Source of the DNA: a virus | Virus record (IMG/VR): IMGVR_UViG_3300032294_002237 | Location: 1 to 32,790 of that record | Reading direction: 5' to 3' (one strand) | DNA: 32,790 nucleotides | In this document: positions 30,544-32,790 of the stretch, piece by piece | Layout of the letters: every line of letters starts with the position of its first letter | Numbering within the stretch: position 1 is the first letter of the stretch | The notes under the pieces: model-generated | Told to the model about the DNA's origin: nothing | The model's input: the letters and a program-made list of their open reading frames with translations, nothing else | The model's database searches: none | Position numbers and translations under genes: made by a program

Positions 30544-30557
30544 TGGTCAAATATAAT
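30544..30557 (+). promoter_or_regulatory. Promoter-like motif TGGTCAAATATAAT
   Basis: Matches the motif at 30029-30042 at 13 of 14 bases, with TATAAT at 30552-30557. It starts 77 bases before the next gene and lies inside the inverted repeat TTGGTC/GACCAA at 30543-30568. Confidence 0.5.
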
Positions 30558-30620
30558 ACGGAGACCAAAGAAGCTACCTTCTGAGGTCAAAGTAAGAAGT
30601 TAACCAAGGAGACACTGCTC

Positions 30621-31007
30621 ATGGCCGCACAGCCAGCCAACACGGATATTTCGGTTTTCCGAAGCATACGTAGTACTCGGCAAGCTCATCGGCATGAATC
30701 CGTAGCAGCCTTGATCAAGCGGCTCCGTCCGAAGGTCATGAGCATCCCAGGCCACGAGATTCTTGCCGGGGTCCTTACGCGAGACACTAACGTTGTCGAC
30801 TTTAGCCCGTATATGGGCGAGGCTCGGCACAATGCTTCACGCGGTTTCCCAATCGTTTATGGTCTCAAGGAGACCGTTACGTTTGAGGCCGCACAGGAGG
30901 GTATTCCAGAGGTTGACTTCGCCTTCCAGATTGGTGGCGATGTCTTCTTGAAGAACACCAAGGCCGGTCTCTCTGGTGATCTGCACGGGGACGCTCGCGC
31001 TCTCTGA
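30621..31007 (+). CDS. Hypothetical protein, probably abundant
   Basis: A 128-residue protein, basic at the N terminus and beta-rich later (ETVTFEAAQEGIPEVDFAFQIGGDVFLKN). AAGGAGAC precedes the ATG, the codons are regular and G/C-richer, and a strong hairpin follows 21 bases after the stop, which together suggest high expression. It may be a small virion protein such as a capsid decoration protein, but no family is recognised. It is the first gene after the second promoter-like motif. Confidence 0.65.
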   Translation: MAAQPANTDISVFRSIRSTRQAHRHESVAALIKRLRPKVMSIPGHEILAGVLTRDTNVVDFSPYMGEARHNASRGFPIVYGLKETVTFEAAQEGIPEVDFAFQIGGDVFLKNTKAGLSGDLHGDARAL

Positions 31008-31028
31008 AGTCACTGAAGTGGGATAAAA

Positions 31029-31063
31029 CATTCGGCCCAGCAGGCTAATTGCTGGGCCGAATG
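31029..31063 (+). terminator. Perfect 14-bp hairpin after the 128-aa gene
   Basis: CATTCGGCCCAGCA, loop GGCTAAT, TGCTGGGCCGAATG. The stem differs from the hairpin at 10124-10161 essentially by one C. Both follow the stop of a probably abundant protein. No T-run, so a factor-dependent terminator or RNA stabiliser is possible. Confidence 0.7.
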
Positions 31064-31118
31064 CATATCCGGACATCCGTAGAGACATGTCCTGCCAAAC
31101 CTAATTTAGGAGTCATCT

Positions 31119-31382
31119 ATGTCATTCGAGACTATCAAGATCTATCGCGATTTGCCCGTCAAAAGCGGGTTCGTACAAATACCGCCCAATGATCCGATAT
31201 CCAACAGTAGACTTACACCAGAGGCAGTTATAACACTACTGAATAACAGTCGAATAGTAAGATTGTCCATAGGGTCTGGTAAATCTACCGGTTCTAAGTG
31301 TGGTCAACAAGAATTCGTCAGACTAGCTGGTTTGCATCCAAATAGCTGGTACGATGCCGACCCTGTAGCACAATTATCTTGA
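31119..31382 (+). CDS. Small hypothetical protein (87 aa)
   Basis: TTTAGGAG precedes the ATG. The product is strand-rich with a central LTPEAVITLLNNSRIV helix and a Ser/Gly stretch (SIGSGKSTGSK). No family is recognised. It is the first of a run of plus-strand genes with strong ribosome sites that probably encode virion proteins. Confidence 0.6.
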   Translation: MSFETIKIYRDLPVKSGFVQIPPNDPISNSRLTPEAVITLLNNSRIVRLSIGSGKSTGSKCGQQEFVRLAGLHPNSWYDADPVAQLS

Positions 31383-31394
31383 TAGGAGGCAGAT

Positions 31395-31922
31395 ATGGCT
31401 AAATTCGTACCATTCACACTGCATGTACAAATAGTGCCAGCAAGAGGGTCTGGTATTATTAAGAGCAAGAGGTTTGAGTATGTTCGAGACATGCAAAAGA
31501 TAGCTAGTAAGATGTATCAAAGCATTATAGGAATATCTGGAATACAGGTAGCGCAGCCAGGTGGCGGTCAGCATATGTCCAGCAACGCTTTAAGAAGTGG
31601 ACTCGTCGCTGGTATGGCAGTTAAGCCACAAATAGGCGAATCGCCGGCTCAAACTATGCTTACTGGATTCATCGAGGTATCAGGTCAGAACGTCCAAAAC
31701 CATGCGGAAATCCAACGCATATCTGGCAATGAATTGTACGATGGTGCTGTTCCAAGCCCTGCAGAGAATAATCCTTTATCTCATCTTGACGCGACGGTCA
31801 GTAGCTTGAAGGCTAGCGTGGAGAATGCATTTGCTACCGATCTGCCAGGTATAGAATATAGTATTTTTAGGATCGACCTGTCTGGTGTAACGTACGGCGA
31901 CAAGGGATATCACTTTCCATGA
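31395..31922 (+). CDS. Hypothetical protein, possible virion component
   Basis: The 175-residue product starts with strand character (FVPFTLHVQIVPARG), then a helix with Lys and Met, a Gly/Ser/Gln-rich middle, and a beta-rich C-terminal end. GGAGG lies seven bases before the ATG. No family is recognised. The next gene overlaps its stop by four bases. Confidence 0.6.
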   Translation: MAKFVPFTLHVQIVPARGSGIIKSKRFEYVRDMQKIASKMYQSIIGISGIQVAQPGGGQHMSSNALRSGLVAGMAVKPQIGESPAQTMLTGFIEVSGQNVQNHAEIQRISGNELYDGAVPSPAENNPLSHLDATVSSLKASVENAFATDLPGIEYSIFRIDLSGVTYGDKGYHFP

Positions 31923-32107
31923 AGATGGCCAAGGAAGATCTACTACGTGTCAGAGAGATCATGGCGGAGCAGGGGTCAGAAAGCACTCCTGATGAGCTTG
32001 TTGATTTATTAAAGCAAGTCCAACCAGATCTATGTATAGAGGATGAGCCTGGCTTGGTGACGATAGTAAGGGAGTCAAGAAAATATGGCGATAATAGCAC
32101 CAGCTGA
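31919..32107 (+). CDS. Small acidic helical protein (62 aa)
   Basis: An ATGA overlap with the previous stop suggests coupling. The 62-residue product is helical and acidic (KEDLLRVREIMAEQGSES, DELVDLLKQVQPDLC). It overlaps the following gene by 23 bases. No family recognised. Confidence 0.5.
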   Translation: MKMAKEDLLRVREIMAEQGSESTPDELVDLLKQVQPDLCIEDEPGLVTIVRESRKYGDNSTS

Positions 32108-32790
32108 TTTGCCCTCGGTTCTTAAGCTCCGAAGCGAGCCGATGAAGAAATATGTGATGACCCAGCTAGGTCATCCAGTTACTGAAGTTGAGATAACTGA
32201 AGATCAATGGGAAACAATATGGAAAGTGGCTGGTGATTTTATAGCAGGATATTTCCCAAGAGAACAGAAGTTAGGGCTGTTTTATACCCAACCTTTAGAA
32301 TCTACCTACCCATTACCCGCCGATGCATATTGGGTCCAGGAGGTGTCGTGGGATCCAGTTACCACCAGGATAGATGATGTATTTGGTGCTGAATCATTTT
32401 TGTTTAATATAGGCAATATATCAGGTATACAGAATATATTAGTCGACTACCATTTACTCCAAGCTTACAGAAAGTTCTCTCAGAAGATATTGGGTACAGA
32501 AGGTCATTGGGAAGTTATTAATGAGGGCGTGAGTAATGCACAAGGGGACAGTCTAAGTGCAAAGGACCAGAAAATTAGATTATATCCGACCCCCAAAGGT
32601 AGTTTTCCTGTCGTTGTCCTGTATACCCCAGTCATTACGCATTTTAGAAGCCCACAAGCCAGAAGAGTCTGTTATGACATGATGTTAGCAGAGGCTAAGT
32701 GTGTGCTTGGGCATGCTCGTAGGAAAATCCAAGGCATGCCGACGCCTGATGGTGGGTCGATTAACTATGATGGTAGTGATTTGGTCCAAG
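32085..32790 (+). CDS. Virion/neck-like structural protein, 3' end missing
   Basis: From ATG 32085 the frame is open for 235 residues to the window edge. It begins MAIIAPADLPSVLKL and includes QLGHPVTEVEITEDQWETIW near residues 27-46, an early motif seen in proteins that I associate with T4 gp13/gp14-type neck or tail-completion proteins of marine and environmental phages. The rest is mixed helix and strand with aromatic patches. It fits the start of a structural module. The match is pattern-based; the family is a suggestion. Confidence 0.5.
   Translation, partial: MAIIAPADLPSVLKLRSEPMKKYVMTQLGHPVTEVEITEDQWETIWKVAGDFIAGYFPREQKLGLFYTQPLESTYPLPADAYWVQEVSWDPVTTRIDDVFGAESFLFNIGNISGIQNILVDYHLLQAYRKFSQKILGTEGHWEVINEGVSNAQGDSLSAKDQKIRLYPTPKGSFPVVVLYTPVITHFRSPQARRVCYDMMLAEAKCVLGHARRKIQGMPTPDGGSINYDGSDLVQ

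Noticed and set aside
1-32790. CRISPR arrays, insertion sequences and integrase genes
   Set aside because: I saw no regularly spaced direct repeats, transposase or integrase motifs in any frame.

Overview
The window looks like part of a large tailed double-stranded DNA phage genome (Caudoviricetes), probably from an environmental metagenome. The signs are tightly packed genes with frequent ATGA and TAATG junctions, many small unrecognised proteins, an AT-leaning codon style rich in ATA, AGA and AGG, and a T4-style replication and recombination set. The host cannot be fixed from the sequence. A secreted cysteine-rich repeat protein with G/C-rich codons recalls small secreted planctomycete proteins, but that is only a weak hint.

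Layout. 1-3.2 kb: a UDG-like Fe-S protein and small unknowns on both strands. 3.2-11.0 kb: the replication and recombination block on the plus strand. It holds RecA, a DnaB/gp41-type helicase, a GroES-like co-chaperonin, zinc-ribbon proteins, a short divergent family A DNA polymerase, a UvsY-like helical protein, a gp32-like ssDNA-binding protein and a FEN-type 5' nuclease. 11.0-14.1 kb: a sulfotransferase-like protein, a DUF6065-like protein, a 2OG-Fe(II) oxygenase and an endonuclease VII homologue. 14.1-16.2 kb: small Cys-rich, membrane and unknown proteins with long overlaps. 16.2-22.6 kb: a glycan block with a double-domain GT2 protein, a GT-B enzyme, a second sulfotransferase and three more GT-A-like proteins. 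Two small minus-strand genes lie in or beside this block. 22.9-25.4 kb: a tRNA-like element with an enlarged D-loop, a G/C-rich membrane-protein island, and a protein with an amidotransferase-like fold. 25.5-27.6 kb: a complete NAD+-dependent DNA ligase (LigA). 27.6-30.0 kb: small accessory genes, an ADP-ribosyltransferase-like protein and tRNA-Glu. 30.0-32.8 kb: a secreted repeat protein, a probable abundant small protein flanked by a promoter-like motif and a strong hairpin, then the start of a virion or neck-like gene cluster that runs off the window.

How it fits together. The replication genes form a near-complete recombination-dependent replication module in which a bacterial-type RecA takes the place of UvsX. 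The ligase, polymerase and 5' nuclease would finish lagging strands and endonuclease VII would resolve branched DNA. The glycosyltransferases, sulfotransferases and the dioxygenase probably decorate a virion or host-surface glycan; this is inferred from clustering. The most unusual items are the D-loop-expanded tRNA-like element, the polymerase with a degenerate O-helix motif, the endonuclease VII lacking most zinc ligands, two nearly identical 3' hairpins 21 kb apart, and a repeated promoter-like motif set inside inverted repeats.
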